Part shown: positions 25,372 to 34,626 of the stretch, piece by piece
How positions within the stretch are numbered: the first letter of the stretch is position 1
How the letters are laid out: each line of letters opens with the position of its first letter
Source of the DNA: Xenophilus aerolatus
GTDB lineage: Bacteria; Pseudomonadota; Gammaproteobacteria; Burkholderiales; Burkholderiaceae_C
DNA: 64,000 nucleotides
NCBI GenBank assembly: GCA_029968055.1
Contig: JASCNX010000001.1
Location: 1,364,001-1,428,000 of the forward strand
Reading direction: 5' to 3'
Program-made: the position numbers and the translations under genes
Notes under the pieces: model-generated
Database searches by the model: none
Seen by the model: the letters and a program-made list of their open reading frames with translations, nothing else
What the model was told of the DNA's origin: nothing

Positions 25372-27288
25372 TCAGCTTCGCGCGCCGCCGCCCACACTTT
25401 CGGGCGGGCGTGGCACCACGATCTTGACCTTGAGCCGGGCCTTGAGCACCTCGTAATACGCAGCGGCCTCCGCGGCGCCAACCGCCTGGGCAAGTTGGGC
25501 GCGCTCCTGCTGCGCGACGCCCGACGCCGTTGCGGGGCGCGGCACGTCCTTGTTCACTCGCACGACGGCATAGCCATCATTGCCGAGGCTGACACCGACC
25601 CAGGCGGGCAGCTTCGATGCGTCCACACGCAGCGCAGCTTCGATGAGTGCCGCAGGCTCGGACTGCGCCTGCGCGCGCGAGAGCACGACGGGCTTACCGA
25701 GTGCGGCACCGCCCGGGTTCGCCTGCCACGCTGCAAGCTTCGCCTCGCCCTCGGTCTTGGCCAGCGCAGCGGCGCGTTCCGCCACCAGCAGTTCGCGCAC
25801 CTTGTCCTTGACCTCTGCAAAGGGCAGCGCACGCGCGGGCGAGTACTGCGTCACACGGCCCGAGGCGAGCTGGCTGGAACCGATCTCGATCGCCTCGGTG
25901 TTGTGCTTGCGCTCCAGGGACTCCGGCGCAAACAGGGCCGAGAGGAAGTTGCGGCTCGCGAGCGCGCCCTTGGCGCCGGGTGCCGGCGTGCGCGTGACGC
26001 CGGAGGCCTTCTGGATCGTCAGCTTGAGCTTGTCCGCGGCCGGCTGCAGGCTGTCGGCCTGCTGGTAGACCAGGTCGGTCATGGACTCGGCGGCCTTGGC
26101 GAAGTCCTGCGTCGCCTGCTGGGTACGCACATCGTTCTCGATCTGCGCGCGCACCTGCTCGAACGGCGGCACGACGGCCGGCTTGATGTCGTCCAGGCGG
26201 ATGACGTGGTAGCCGAACTCGGACTCGACCACATTGCTGATCTCGCCCTTCTTCATTGCAAAGACGGCGTCCTCGAACGGCTTGACCATCGCCCCGCGCG
26301 TCACGAAGTCGAGTTCGCCTCCCTTTTCGGCAGAACCCGGGTCCTGAGAATTCTTGCGCGCGAGCTCACCGAAGCTCCCCGGCGACTTGCGCACCTCGGC
26401 CAGCAATTGCTCCGCCTTGGCCTTTGCCTTCTCGCGCTCGGCGGCCGGGGCGTCCTTGGCCGCCGTGATGAGGATGTGGCTGGCGCGCCGCTCCTCCTTG
26501 GTGCCGAAGCGCTCCTTGTTCTGCTCGTAGTAGGCCTTCAGGTCGGCGTCGTTCACGGCCACGCTCTTCTTGGCCGCGTCGAGGTCGAGCACGATGTATT
26601 CGATGCTGGCCTGCTCCGGCGCCTGGAACTCGGCGGTGTGGGCCTTGTAGTAGCTCTCGAGGTCCGCATCGCTCACGTTGACCTTGGCCGCGAAGTCCTT
26701 CGGCGAGAAGCGAGCCACCTGCACCTCGCGCTGGTCGTAGATCGCATTCAGCGCGACGTCTGCGAGCGCCTGGCTGGCGAGCCCCGTGCCCGTCACGCCG
26801 CTGAGGACCTGCTGGGTCGTCAGTTCGGCCCGCACGGACTGCGCGAACTGGTCCGGGGTCATGCCCACGCCGAGGCGAAACGCGCCCTCGTCGAGTTCGC
26901 CCTTCGCATTGCGGAAGTTCTTCACGCCGCGATCTTCGGCCGCCAGCCGCACCGCCATGTCCGACACGGTGAGGTTGGCCTTGGACGCTGCGGCCACCAG
27001 CACGCGGTCGCGCACCATCCGCTCGAGCGTCGCATAGCGCGCCGCCTCGGAGTCGAGCAGCGCCGGGTCGACGCTCGGCATCTGCTGGCGCAGTCGGTCG
27101 ACCTCGTTGCGGTGCTGCGCATCCCACTCGGGCCGCGTGATGGCCTGACCGTCCACCGTTGCCACGCTCTCGCCGCTGCGATTGAGTTCCGTGTAGCGAT
27201 CGACACCGAACAGCACGAACGACGGGATGATCAGCAAGAACAAGAAGAACATCACGAACTTGTTGTACTTGCGGAAGAAATCAAACAT
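25372..27288 (-). CDS. ppiD: Peptidyl-prolyl isomerase / periplasmic chaperone PpiD
   Basis: Inner-membrane-anchored periplasmic chaperone for newly exported proteins, near the Sec translocon. The 638-residue protein has an N-terminal membrane helix (MFDFFRKYNKFVMFFLFLL), a SurA-like N-terminal chaperone domain, a parvulin PPIase domain (about 260-360: RRASHILITAAKDA, GGELDFVTRGAMVKPFEDAV, SEFGYHVIRLDDI) and a long C-terminal chaperone part. Length fits the family. tRNA-Val and hupB lie upstream in the same direction; in many proteobacteria hupB precedes ppiD, as here, with the tRNA between. Confidence 0.95.
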   Translation of the reverse strand: MFDFFRKYNKFVMFFLFLLIIPSFVLFGVDRYTELNRSGESVATVDGQAITRPEWDAQHRNEVDRLRQQMPSVDPALLDSEAARYATLERMVRDRVLVAAASKANLTVSDMAVRLAAEDRGVKNFRNAKGELDEGAFRLGVGMTPDQFAQSVRAELTTQQVLSGVTGTGLASQALADVALNAIYDQREVQVARFSPKDFAAKVNVSDADLESYYKAHTAEFQAPEQASIEYIVLDLDAAKKSVAVNDADLKAYYEQNKERFGTKEERRASHILITAAKDAPAAEREKAKAKAEQLLAEVRKSPGSFGELARKNSQDPGSAEKGGELDFVTRGAMVKPFEDAVFAMKKGEISNVVESEFGYHVIRLDDIKPAVVPPFEQVRAQIENDVRTQQATQDFAKAAESMTDLVYQQADSLQPAADKLKLTIQKASGVTRTPAPGAKGALASRNFLSALFAPESLERKHNTEAIEIGSSQLASGRVTQYSPARALPFAEVKDKVRELLVAERAAALAKTEGEAKLAAWQANPGGAALGKPVVLSRAQAQSEPAALIEAALRVDASKLPAWVGVSLGNDGYAVVRVNKDVPRPATASGVAQQERAQLAQAVGAAEAAAYYEVLKARLKVKIVVPRPPESVGGGARS

Positions 27289-27374
27289 GACTGGACACTT
27301 TCCCTGGATGTGCGCCGCGGCGCTCTCAACGAGACCAACAAAAAAGGCGAACCAATGTTCGCCTTTGCTTCGGG

Positions 27375-27450
27375 TGGTGGGTGCTGACGGGCTCGAACCG
27401 CCGACCTACGCCTTGTAAGGGCGCCGCTCTACCAACTGAGCTAAGCACCC
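27375..27450 (-). tRNA. tRNA-Val (anticodon TAC)
   Basis: Cloverleaf with acceptor GGGTGCT/AGCACCC, D-arm AGCTCAGTTGGTAGAG, anticodon loop CTTACAA, T-arm CGGCGGTTCGAGCCCGTC and encoded CCA. It sits 16 bases downstream of hupB and 86 bases upstream of ppiD, so processing from a shared hupB-tRNA transcript is likely. Confidence 0.97.
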
Positions 27451-27466
27451 CACCGTCGGTTCCCCA

Positions 27467-27739
27467 TCAGTTCAGCGCGTCCTTGAGCGCCTTGCCGGGA
27501 CGGAACTTCGGGATCTTGGCGGCCTTGATTTTAATCGCGGTGCCGGTGCGCGGATTGCGGCCGGTGCGAGCGGCGCGCTTGCCAACGGCAAAAGTGCCGA
27601 AACCGACGAGCGACACGGAACCGCCTTTCTTCAACGTGGTGCGGATCGCACCGATGGTCGATTCGAGCGCGCGCGTGGCGGCTGCTTTGGAGATGTCGGC
27701 GTTCTTTGCGATGTGCTCAATCAGTTCGGTCTTGTTCAC
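27467..27739 (-). CDS. hupB: DNA-binding protein HU-beta
   Basis: A 90-residue HU: N-terminal [20 protein letters not shown], the [20 protein letters not shown] arm with the DNA-intercalating Pro (RNPRTG) and ending [12 protein letters not shown]. It compacts and bends DNA. It has a strong sigma-70 promoter and a hairpin near the transcript 5' end, and is followed by tRNA-Val and ppiD. Confidence 0.98.
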   Translation of the reverse strand: MNKTELIEHIAKNADISKAAATRALESTIGAIRTTLKKGGSVSLVGFGTFAVGKRAARTGRNPRTGTAIKIKAAKIPKFRPGKALKDALN

Positions 27740-27842
27740 AAGGGCCCCTTGTTCGGAAGAGTTGATCGGGTGACGTCAAGTGCGCGACCGGCCCTGCGGC
27801 AATGCCGGGCATTTCGGGCGGGGGTGGGAGGCAGTCTTGACG

Positions 27843-27896
27843 CTTCGGCAGCTCACTGCCGAAGGCGATTAAAGCCACGCAGCCAGAGGGTGTCAA
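27843..27896 (-). promoter_or_regulatory. hupB promoter and 5'-end hairpin
   Basis: On the minus strand: -35 TTGACA (27891-27896), 17-base spacer, -10 TTTAAT (27868-27873). The expected transcript start (about 27861) falls inside a perfect 9-bp inverted repeat CTTCGGCAG-CTCA-CTGCCGAAG (27843-27864). This could form a stem at the mRNA 5' end or be an operator. The leader to the ATG is about 120 bases. Confidence 0.65.
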
Positions 27897-27960
27897 TAAG
27901 ACGAAGGCCTCCTGGCGCAGCGAGCTCGCCGATTTTAGGGGCGTTTTTCGATGTCCTCTT

Positions 27961-29052
27961 TCAAAGGGCCTGCGCGATCGCCTTGCCCAGGTCGGCGGTG
28001 CCTGCGTTGCCGCCGATGTCGCGCGTGCGAGGTGCGCCGCTGCCGGGCGCGAGCACCGCCTCGATGCTGCGCAGGATGGCATCGTGCGCGTCCTTGTGGC
28101 CAAGGAATTCCAGCATCATCGCGCCGCACCAGATCTGCCCGATGGGGTTGGCGATGCCCTGCCCCGCGATGTCGGGCGCCGAGCCATGCACCGGCTCGAA
28201 GAGCGACGGTGTGGTGCGGTCCGGGTTGAGGTTGGCGCTCGGCGCGATGCCGATCGTGCCGGTGCATGCAGGCCCCAGGTCCGAAAGGATGTCGCCGAAC
28301 AGGTTGCTCGCCACCACGACATCGAAGAAGTCCGGTCGCTGCACGAAGTGCGCCGTCAGGATGTCGATGTGGAACTTGTCCAGGCTCACGCCCGGATACT
28401 GCTTGGCCATTTCCACCACACGCTCGTCCCAGTAGGGCATGGTGATCGAGATGCCGTTGGACTTGGTGGCACTGGTCAGGTGCTTCTTGGGGCGCGACTG
28501 CGCGAGCTCGAAGGCGAACTTGAGCACGCGGTCGACGCCATGGCGCGACATGACCGTTTCCTGCACCACGATCTCGCGCGGCGTACCGGCATACATGCGC
28601 CCGCCGATGCTGGAATACTCGCCTTCGGTGTTCTCGCGCACGATGTACATGTCGATCTCGCCGGGCTCGCGCGGGCTGCCGTCGCGGCGCACCACCGGCG
28701 CGGTGATGCCGGGCATCAGGCGCGCGGGCCGCAGGTTGATGTACTGGTCGAACTCGCGTCGAAACAGCAGCAGCGAGCCCCACAGCGACACGTGGTCGGC
28801 GATCTTCTCGGGCCAGCCGACGGCACCGAAGAAGATGGCGTCGTGTCCGCCGATCTGGTCCTTCCAATCGTCGGGGAGCATCTGGCCGTGCTTCTCGAAA
28901 TAGTCCCAGCTCGAGAAATCGAAATGGTCGAAGGCCAGGTCGATGCCGAACTTGCGCGCCGCGGCATCGACGACGCGAAGGCCCTCGGGCATGGTCTCCT
29001 TGCCGATGCCGTCGCCGGCGATGACGGCGATGCGCTTCTTGCTGCTGCTCAT
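27961..29052 (-). CDS. Tartrate/D-malate-type beta-decarboxylating dehydrogenase
   Basis: A 363-residue member of the isocitrate/isopropylmalate dehydrogenase family, closest in pattern to TtuC/DmlA (tartrate or D-malate dehydrogenase). Motifs: IAVIAGDGIGKETMPEG, the substrate-binding DMYIVRENTEGEYSSIGG, the catalytic Lys in TSATKSNGISITM and the metal/NAD region VVASNLFGDILSDLG, HGSAPDIAGQGIANPIGQ. It uses NAD and divalent metal to oxidise and decarboxylate a 2-hydroxyacid. Its ATG overlaps the stop of the dehalogenase-like gene (ATGA), so the two are translationally coupled. The divergent LysR gene is the probable regulator. Substrate among tartrate, D-malate and similar acids is not resolved. 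Confidence 0.88.
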   Translation of the reverse strand: MSSSKKRIAVIAGDGIGKETMPEGLRVVDAAARKFGIDLAFDHFDFSSWDYFEKHGQMLPDDWKDQIGGHDAIFFGAVGWPEKIADHVSLWGSLLLFRREFDQYINLRPARLMPGITAPVVRRDGSPREPGEIDMYIVRENTEGEYSSIGGRMYAGTPREIVVQETVMSRHGVDRVLKFAFELAQSRPKKHLTSATKSNGISITMPYWDERVVEMAKQYPGVSLDKFHIDILTAHFVQRPDFFDVVVASNLFGDILSDLGPACTGTIGIAPSANLNPDRTTPSLFEPVHGSAPDIAGQGIANPIGQIWCGAMMLEFLGHKDAHDAILRSIEAVLAPGSGAPRTRDIGGNAGTADLGKAIAQAL

Positions 29053-29945
29053 GGTGTGTCTTCCTTGGACTCGGTGAAAAAGCGGAGGGCCTCGGCCGCC
29101 AGGGCCTCGGGCGCCTCCTCGGGGATGTAGTGGCCGCACGGCAGCGGCGCGCCGCTCACCTGCATGGCCCGCTCGCGCCACAGCGCCAGCACGTCGAAGC
29201 ACCGGCCCACCACGCCGTGCGCCCCCCACAACACCCGCAGGGGCTGCACGAGACGTCGATCGGTGCCGATGTCCTCGCGGTCGTGCGCCAGGTCGATGCC
29301 GGCCGACGCGCGGTAGTCCTCGCAGATGCCGCGCGCGCTGCCGGGCAGCGCGATGCAGCGTTCGTACTCGGCCATGGCCTCGGGTGCGAAGGGGCCCAGG
29401 CCGGCGTAGCGCCCGCCCATGGTGCTGCGCACGTAGCGCACAGGGTCGGACTCGATCAGCGCTTCGGGCAAGGGGGATGGCTGGATCAGGAAGAACCAGT
29501 GCCAGTAGGCACGCGCGAACGCCAGGTCGGTGCGTTCGTACATGGCCAGGGTCGGCGCGATGTCCAGCAGCATCATGCGTTCGACCGCCGACGGATGGTC
29601 CGCCGCGAGCCGATGCGCGACGCGGGCGCCGCGGTCGTGCGCCAGAACGCCGAAGCGCTCGAAGCCGTGGTGCCGCATGGCGGCCAGCGCGTCCCGGGCC
29701 ATTTCGCGCTTGCTGTAGGGCCGATGTTCCGCATCGGTTGGCGGCCGGCCCGAATCGCCGTAGCCGCGCAGGTCGACCATCACCAGCGTGAACCGTTGCG
29801 CCAGCGCCGGCGCCACCCGGTGCCAGATCGCATGCGTCTGCGGATGCCCGTGCAGCAGAAGCAGCGGCGCGCCCTGGCCGCCGGCGCAGCCGTGGATGCG
29901 TACGCCGTCGCGCTCGATATCGAAGGGGATGAAGTCGTCCAGCAC
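29049..29945 (-). CDS. Haloacetate (fluoroacetate) dehalogenase-like alpha/beta hydrolase
   Basis: A 298-residue alpha/beta hydrolase. Compared with fluoroacetate dehalogenase of Rhodopseudomonas palustris, every functional position I could place is kept: nucleophile Asp104 with carboxylate-binding Arg105 and Arg108 (AHDRGARVAHR), Asp128, halide-pocket His149, Trp150 (AYWHWFFLIQP) and Tyr211 (CEDYRAS), and catalytic His272 (CGHYIPEEAPE). The likely reaction is hydrolysis of haloacetate to glycolate, though relatives with this set accept other small substrates. GTG start; no ATG fits the family N-terminus. The gene is coupled by an ATGA overlap to the decarboxylating dehydrogenase and divergent from LysR. 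Confidence 0.8.
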   Translation of the reverse strand: MLDDFIPFDIERDGVRIHGCAGGQGAPLLLLHGHPQTHAIWHRVAPALAQRFTLVMVDLRGYGDSGRPPTDAEHRPYSKREMARDALAAMRHHGFERFGVLAHDRGARVAHRLAADHPSAVERMMLLDIAPTLAMYERTDLAFARAYWHWFFLIQPSPLPEALIESDPVRYVRSTMGGRYAGLGPFAPEAMAEYERCIALPGSARGICEDYRASAGIDLAHDREDIGTDRRLVQPLRVLWGAHGVVGRCFDVLALWRERAMQVSGAPLPCGHYIPEEAPEALAAEALRFFTESKEDTP

Positions 29946-30020
29946 GCGGCCATTGTCTGTTGCGCGCCGCCCGCGAATCAAGAAACAATCGGACAATCGA
30001 CTCTTTCCGAACTTGAACGA

Positions 30021-30977
30021 ATGGACCGGGCAGATCTTGTGCTGGTGTTGAACGTGCGTGACCGCGGCAGCCTGGCGGGTGCCGCCGCGGCGCTGGGCGT
30101 GGTGCCCTCGGTCGTGACCAAACGCCTCGCGGCGCTCGAGGCACGGCTGGGACAGCGCCTCTTCGAACGCACGACCCGCCGCCTCGTGCTCACGCGCGAG
30201 GGCGAAGCGGTCTGCGGCCACGCGCAGACCCTGCTCGACGGCTTCGCGGCGCTGGAGTCCGACCTGCGCGAACGGCAGCAGGCCCTCAGCGGCACGATCC
30301 GCCTGGCGGCCACGCTCGGCTTCGGCCGCCGCTGGGTCGGCCCGGCGCTGGCCGCGTTTCAACAGAAGAACCCGGGGGTGCGCATCGATCTGCGCCTGAG
30401 CGAGCAGTTGCCCGAGCTCGCCGCGGAGGGCTACGACGGCGCCGTGTGGCTCTGGTCCGTGCAGGCGCGGCATGCCGCCGACTGGGTCACTCGGCGCCTG
30501 GCCCGCAACCAGCGCGTGGTCGTCGCTGCGCCAGCGTATGTCGAGTCACACGGCGCGCCGGCGTCGCCCGACGACCTGGCCCACCACGCCTGCCTCTCGG
30601 TCCAGGAGAACGAGGACAGCGGCCGCACGGCGACTGCCCGGTCGGTGTGGACGCTGCGTCACGAGCGCGATGGTGCCGTGCACCGCGTGCGGGTCGAAGG
30701 CCCGCTGTCGAGCAATTCGGGCGAGTTGGTGCGCGACTGGTGCCTCGCGGGGCACGGCCTCATGCTGCGCAGTCTGTGGGACGCCGCGCCGCACCTGGCC
30801 GCCGGCCGGCTGGTGCGGGTGCTGCCGCAGTACGCCATGACCGATGCCGACATCCACTGGATCGCCCCCTGGCAGCCGAAGACGCCCCGCCGCGTGCGCC
30901 TGCTGGTCGACGCGCTGGCGGAGCACTTTCGCGGCGAGCCATGGAAGCCGCCGGTGGCGCCGCGGAAAAAAGGCTGA
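30021..30977 (+). CDS. LysR-family transcriptional regulator
   Basis: A 318-residue LysR protein: N-terminal winged helix-turn-helix (GSLAGAAAALGVVPSVVTKR, LEARLGQRLFERTTRRLVLT), linker helix and C-terminal two-lobed effector domain (GTIRLAATLGFGRRWVGPAL onward). It is divergent from the dehalogenase/dehydrogenase unit with only 75 bases between starts, the usual LysR arrangement for regulating the neighbour. Its gene ends three bases before the convergent EamA gene. Effector unknown, plausibly a small hydroxy- or halo-acid. Confidence 0.9.
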   Translation: MDRADLVLVLNVRDRGSLAGAAAALGVVPSVVTKRLAALEARLGQRLFERTTRRLVLTREGEAVCGHAQTLLDGFAALESDLRERQQALSGTIRLAATLGFGRRWVGPALAAFQQKNPGVRIDLRLSEQLPELAAEGYDGAVWLWSVQARHAADWVTRRLARNQRVVVAAPAYVESHGAPASPDDLAHHACLSVQENEDSGRTATARSVWTLRHERDGAVHRVRVEGPLSSNSGELVRDWCLAGHGLMLRSLWDAAPHLAAGRLVRVLPQYAMTDADIHWIAPWQPKTPRRVRLLVDALAEHFRGEPWKPPVAPRKKG

Positions 30978-30980
30978 GGC

Positions 30981-31871
30981 TCAGCCGGCGCGCGGCTCGC
31001 GCACCACCAGGCTCACGCCGACGGCAGTCAGCGCGATGCCGGCCACCGTGAGCACGGTAATCGGCTCGTCGAACAGCAGCCAGGCCATCACGGCCGTGCA
31101 AGGCGGCACCAGGTAGAGCAGGCTGGTCACGGCAGTGGCGGTGCCGCGCTGGATGAGCATGTAGAGCAGCGAGCTGCCGCCCAGGGTCAGCGCCACCACC
31201 GACCAGGCCATGGCGCCGATCGAGCCCACGGTCCACTCGATGGAGGAATGCTCCAGCAGCAGCGCGAGCGGCAGGGTCAACGCCAATGCCGCCACCTGCT
31301 GGACTGCGCTGGCGGAGCGCACATCGCAGGGCGCCACGAAACGCTTCTGGTACAGGGTTCCGGCCGTGATCGACAACAGTGCCAGCAGCGCCAGCGACAA
31401 GGTCAGCGCGCTGACCTCGCCCCCCTGCCCCAGCTTGCGGGCCACCACCAGCGCCAGCCCCGCGAAGCCGAGCACCAGCCCGAGCCACTGCCGCGGCGCG
31501 ATGCGCCCGCCGTGAAACGCCATCCACACGGCCGTGAGCACCGGCTGGATGCCCACCAGCAGCGCCACCAGGCCCGATCCCATGCCCGCCTTGACCGCGG
31601 CCCACACGCCGCCCAGGTAGCCCGCCTGCATCAGCACGCCGGTCACCGCCAGATGCAGCGCCTGCGCGCGCGATCGCGGCCAGGCCACGCCGGCCGCCAT
31701 CACCCACACGAGGAAGCAGGCGGCCGACAGCGCGTAGCGCACGGCCAGGAATTTCAGCGGCGGTGCGTGCGGCATCGCATAGCGCGCGACGATGAAGCCC
31801 GTGCTCCAGATCAGCACGAAGACCGCGGGCATGGCACGCAGCCAGCCTTCCCCGCGCGCCGCGGCGCTCAT
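30981..31871 (-). CDS. EamA-family (DMT superfamily) transporter
   Basis: A 296-residue inner-membrane protein with ten hydrophobic segments and the two EamA repeats (first around FVLIWSTGFIVARYAMPHA, second around SVVALTLGGSSLLYMLIQ). These proteins export amino acids, metabolites or drugs; substrate not deducible. Its ATG overlaps the pgsA stop by four bases (ATGA), so it is translated with pgsA although functionally unrelated. Convergent with the LysR gene, with almost no gap. Confidence 0.85.
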   Translation of the reverse strand: MSAAARGEGWLRAMPAVFVLIWSTGFIVARYAMPHAPPLKFLAVRYALSAACFLVWVMAAGVAWPRSRAQALHLAVTGVLMQAGYLGGVWAAVKAGMGSGLVALLVGIQPVLTAVWMAFHGGRIAPRQWLGLVLGFAGLALVVARKLGQGGEVSALTLSLALLALLSITAGTLYQKRFVAPCDVRSASAVQQVAALALTLPLALLLEHSSIEWTVGSIGAMAWSVVALTLGGSSLLYMLIQRGTATAVTSLLYLVPPCTAVMAWLLFDEPITVLTVAGIALTAVGVSLVVREPRAG

Positions 31872-32434
31872 CGGGCCCGGGCCCGGATCTCGGGGATCGC
31901 CTTCTGCAGGTAGTACACCATCGACCAGATGGTGAGTACGGCCGAGACCCAGATCAGCCACTGGCCCCAGGTGCCCGTATCGACGAAGCCGAACAGGCGC
32001 CCGTCGTAGAGCAGGAAGGGAATGGCGACCATCTGCACCACCGTCTTGACCTTGCCGATCATGTGCACGGCGACGCTCTTGCTGGCGCCGATCTGCGCCA
32101 TCCATTCGCGCAGGGCCGAGATGGCGATCTCGCGGCCGATGATGATCAACGCCACGAACACGTCGCAGCGGTTCAGGTGCACCAGGACCAGCAGCGACGC
32201 ACAGACGAGGAACTTGTCGGCCACCGGGTCGAGGAAGGCGCCGAAGGCCGATGTCTGGTTGAGCTTGCGGGCCAGGTAGCCGTCGAGCCAGTCGGTCGCG
32301 GCGAAGACGATGAACATCACCGTCGCCATCAGATTGCGCATCGGCTCGGCGATGGGCAGGTAGAACACCCCCACGATGAGCGGAATCGCGACGATGCGCG
32401 TCCAGGTCATGATGGTGGGGAGCGTCCAGAACAT
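31868..32434 (-). CDS. pgsA: CDP-diacylglycerol--glycerol-3-phosphate 3-phosphatidyltransferase
   Basis: Makes phosphatidylglycerol phosphate, the committed step to phosphatidylglycerol and cardiolipin. The 188-residue membrane protein starts MFWTLPTIMTWTRIVAIPL and holds the CDP-alcohol phosphotransferase signature DG-x2-AR-x8-G-x3-D-x3-D in DWLDGYLARKLNQTSAFGAF plus LDPVADK. Order uvrC-pgsA is a conserved proteobacterial arrangement, here with 62 bases between them. Confidence 0.95.
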   Translation of the reverse strand: MFWTLPTIMTWTRIVAIPLIVGVFYLPIAEPMRNLMATVMFIVFAATDWLDGYLARKLNQTSAFGAFLDPVADKFLVCASLLVLVHLNRCDVFVALIIIGREIAISALREWMAQIGASKSVAVHMIGKVKTVVQMVAIPFLLYDGRLFGFVDTGTWGQWLIWVSAVLTIWSMVYYLQKAIPEIRARAR

Positions 32435-32496
32435 GCGGGTGATTGTGTCATGCGCCTGTGAAGCCACGGCCCGCTCGGGCCCGGCTCGCGAAGGCG

Positions 32497-34491
32497 TCAG
32501 TGCAGCGCGCGGTAGATTTCCTCGGCGAGGTCGAAGGCGATGCCATCGACCGAGGCAATGTCCTCCACACTGGCCGCCGCCACGCCGCGGATGCCGCCGA
32601 AGCGCTGGAGCAGCCGGGCGCGCCGCTTGGGGCCGATGCCCGGGATCTCCTCGAGCTGGCTGCCCCCGACGCGCACCTTGGCCCGCTTGGCCCGCATGCC
32701 GGTGATGGCGAAGCGGTGCGCCTCGTCGCGGATCTGGGCGACAAGCATCAGCGCCGCCGAATCGCGGCCGAGGTACACCTTCTCGCGCCCGTCGGCGAAG
32801 ACCAGCTCCTCCAGCCCGACCTTGCGCCCTTCCCCCTTCTCGACGCCGACGATCAGCGACAGCGGCAGGCCCAGTTCGCTGAAGACCTCGCGCGCCATCG
32901 ACACCTGGCCCTTGCCGCCGTCGACCAGCACCAGGTCGGGCATGCGTGCCCCCGCCGTGCCGGGCGGCGCATCGGCACCGGCCGCATCGCCCGGCGGCGG
33001 CGCGTCGGCCTCGGCGGCGATGGCTTCGGCGATCTTGCCGTAGCGGCGCTGCAGCACCTGCCGCATCGCGGCGTAGTCGTCGCCCGGGGTGATGCCCTCG
33101 ATGTTGTAGCGCCGGTACTCGCGGTTCTGCATCGCATGGTGCTCGAACACCACGCAGGAGGCCTGCGTCGCCTCGCCGGCCGTGTGCGAGATGTCGAAGC
33201 ACTCGATGCGGAAGCTGTCCAGGTCGTCCGGCGCCAGCTCGAGCGCGTCGACCAGCGCGCGCGTGCGCGCCTGCTGAGAGCCCTCCTCGGCCAGCAGCCG
33301 TGCGAGCTGGATGTCGGCGTTCTTCTGCGCCATCTCCAGCCAGAGGCGCCGCTGGGCGCGCGGCTGGAAGACGGCGGTGGTGCGCTGGCCGGCCTGCTGC
33401 GCGATGGCCTCGATCAGCTCGCGCGCCACCGACTCGCCCAGGACCAGGGTCGGCGGCGCGGGCGAATCGATGTAGTGCTGGGCGATGAAGGCTTCGAGCA
33501 CCTGCTGCTCGACCGTCTCGACCTCCGGCGCGGCGTCCGGGCCGCCGTCTTCCTGTGCCTCCGCCTGTGCCACCAGCGCGGCATCTTCCACATGTGCGGG
33601 GAAGTAGGCCCGGTCGCCCAGGTGGCGCCCGCCGCGCACCATGGCCAGGTTGACGCAGGCCTTGCCGCCCTGCACCTTAACCGCCAGGATGTCGACGTCC
33701 TTGTCCGAGGCAATCTCCACCGATTGCTGGTGCAGCACCTTCGACAGCGCCGACATCCGGTTGCGCAACTCGGCCGCCTGCTCGAACTCCAGCTTCTCGG
33801 CGTGCTGCATCATCCGCCCTTCGAGCTCGGCCAGCACCTGCTGGGTGTCGCCGCGCAGGAAGGCCTCGGCATCGGCCACGTCGTCGGCGTAGGCCTGCGG
33901 TTCGATGTGGCCCACGCAGGGGCCCGTGCAGCGCTTGATCTGGTAGAGCAGGCAGGGCCGCGTGCGGTTGGCGTACACCGTGTCCTCGCAGGTGCGCAGG
34001 CGGAACACCTTCTGCAGCTGCTGGATGGTCTCCTTCACGGCCCACGCGCTCGGGTAGGGGCCGAAATAGCGGTGACGCCGGTCGGTCGCGCCGCGGTAGT
34101 AGGCCAGCCGCGGCACGCTCGCGGCGGCCAGCCCGTCGGCACCGTCGCGTTCGCGCGTGCCGGTGATCTTCAGGTAGGGGTAGCTCTTATCGTCGCGGAA
34201 CAGGATGTTGTAGCGCGGCTTGAGCGTCTTGATCAGGTTGTTCTCGAGGAGCAGCGCCTCGGCCTCGGAGCGCACGACCGTGGTCTCCATGCGCGCGATC
34301 TTGCCGATCATGTGGCCGATGCGTGTGCCGCCGTGGTTCTTCTGGAAATAGCTCGACACCCGCTTCTTGAGGTTGCGCGCCTTGCCCACGTAGAGCACGC
34401 CGCCGGCCGCATCGAAGTAGCGGTAGACGCCGGGCATCGAGGGCAGCGCGGCCACCTCGGCCAGCAGTTGTTCGGAATGCACATCTGACAT
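32497..34491 (-). CDS. uvrC: Excinuclease ABC subunit C
   Basis: Dual-incision nuclease of nucleotide excision repair. The 664-residue protein has the N-terminal GIY-YIG domain ([28 protein letters not shown]), a Cys-containing region ([17 protein letters not shown]), a UVR domain (about 205-245, [20 protein letters not shown]), an RNase H-like 5' nuclease domain ([33 protein letters not shown]) and C-terminal HhH motifs ([18 protein letters not shown]). A 20-residue Pro/Ala insert near residue 510 is a local feature. The start at [14 protein letters not shown] is family-like; the upstream frame is discarded. Confidence 0.97.
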   Translation of the reverse strand: MSDVHSEQLLAEVAALPSMPGVYRYFDAAGGVLYVGKARNLKKRVSSYFQKNHGGTRIGHMIGKIARMETTVVRSEAEALLLENNLIKTLKPRYNILFRDDKSYPYLKITGTRERDGADGLAAASVPRLAYYRGATDRRHRYFGPYPSAWAVKETIQQLQKVFRLRTCEDTVYANRTRPCLLYQIKRCTGPCVGHIEPQAYADDVADAEAFLRGDTQQVLAELEGRMMQHAEKLEFEQAAELRNRMSALSKVLHQQSVEIASDKDVDILAVKVQGGKACVNLAMVRGGRHLGDRAYFPAHVEDAALVAQAEAQEDGGPDAAPEVETVEQQVLEAFIAQHYIDSPAPPTLVLGESVARELIEAIAQQAGQRTTAVFQPRAQRRLWLEMAQKNADIQLARLLAEEGSQQARTRALVDALELAPDDLDSFRIECFDISHTAGEATQASCVVFEHHAMQNREYRRYNIEGITPGDDYAAMRQVLQRRYGKIAEAIAAEADAPPPGDAAGADAPPGTAGARMPDLVLVDGGKGQVSMAREVFSELGLPLSLIVGVEKGEGRKVGLEELVFADGREKVYLGRDSAALMLVAQIRDEAHRFAITGMRAKRAKVRVGGSQLEEIPGIGPKRRARLLQRFGGIRGVAAASVEDIASVDGIAFDLAEEIYRALH

Positions 34492-34626
34492 GGCGGCTAT
34501 TGTGGCTTGGCAGCAAGGGCCCGGAGTTCGAAGCCGCGGGTGCCCGCAGCGCCCGCGGGGTGGGCACATAGAGCTATCAATTGAATAGCAATGGCCACGA
34601 ACCGGCGGCCACGCACAATCGTGGGC

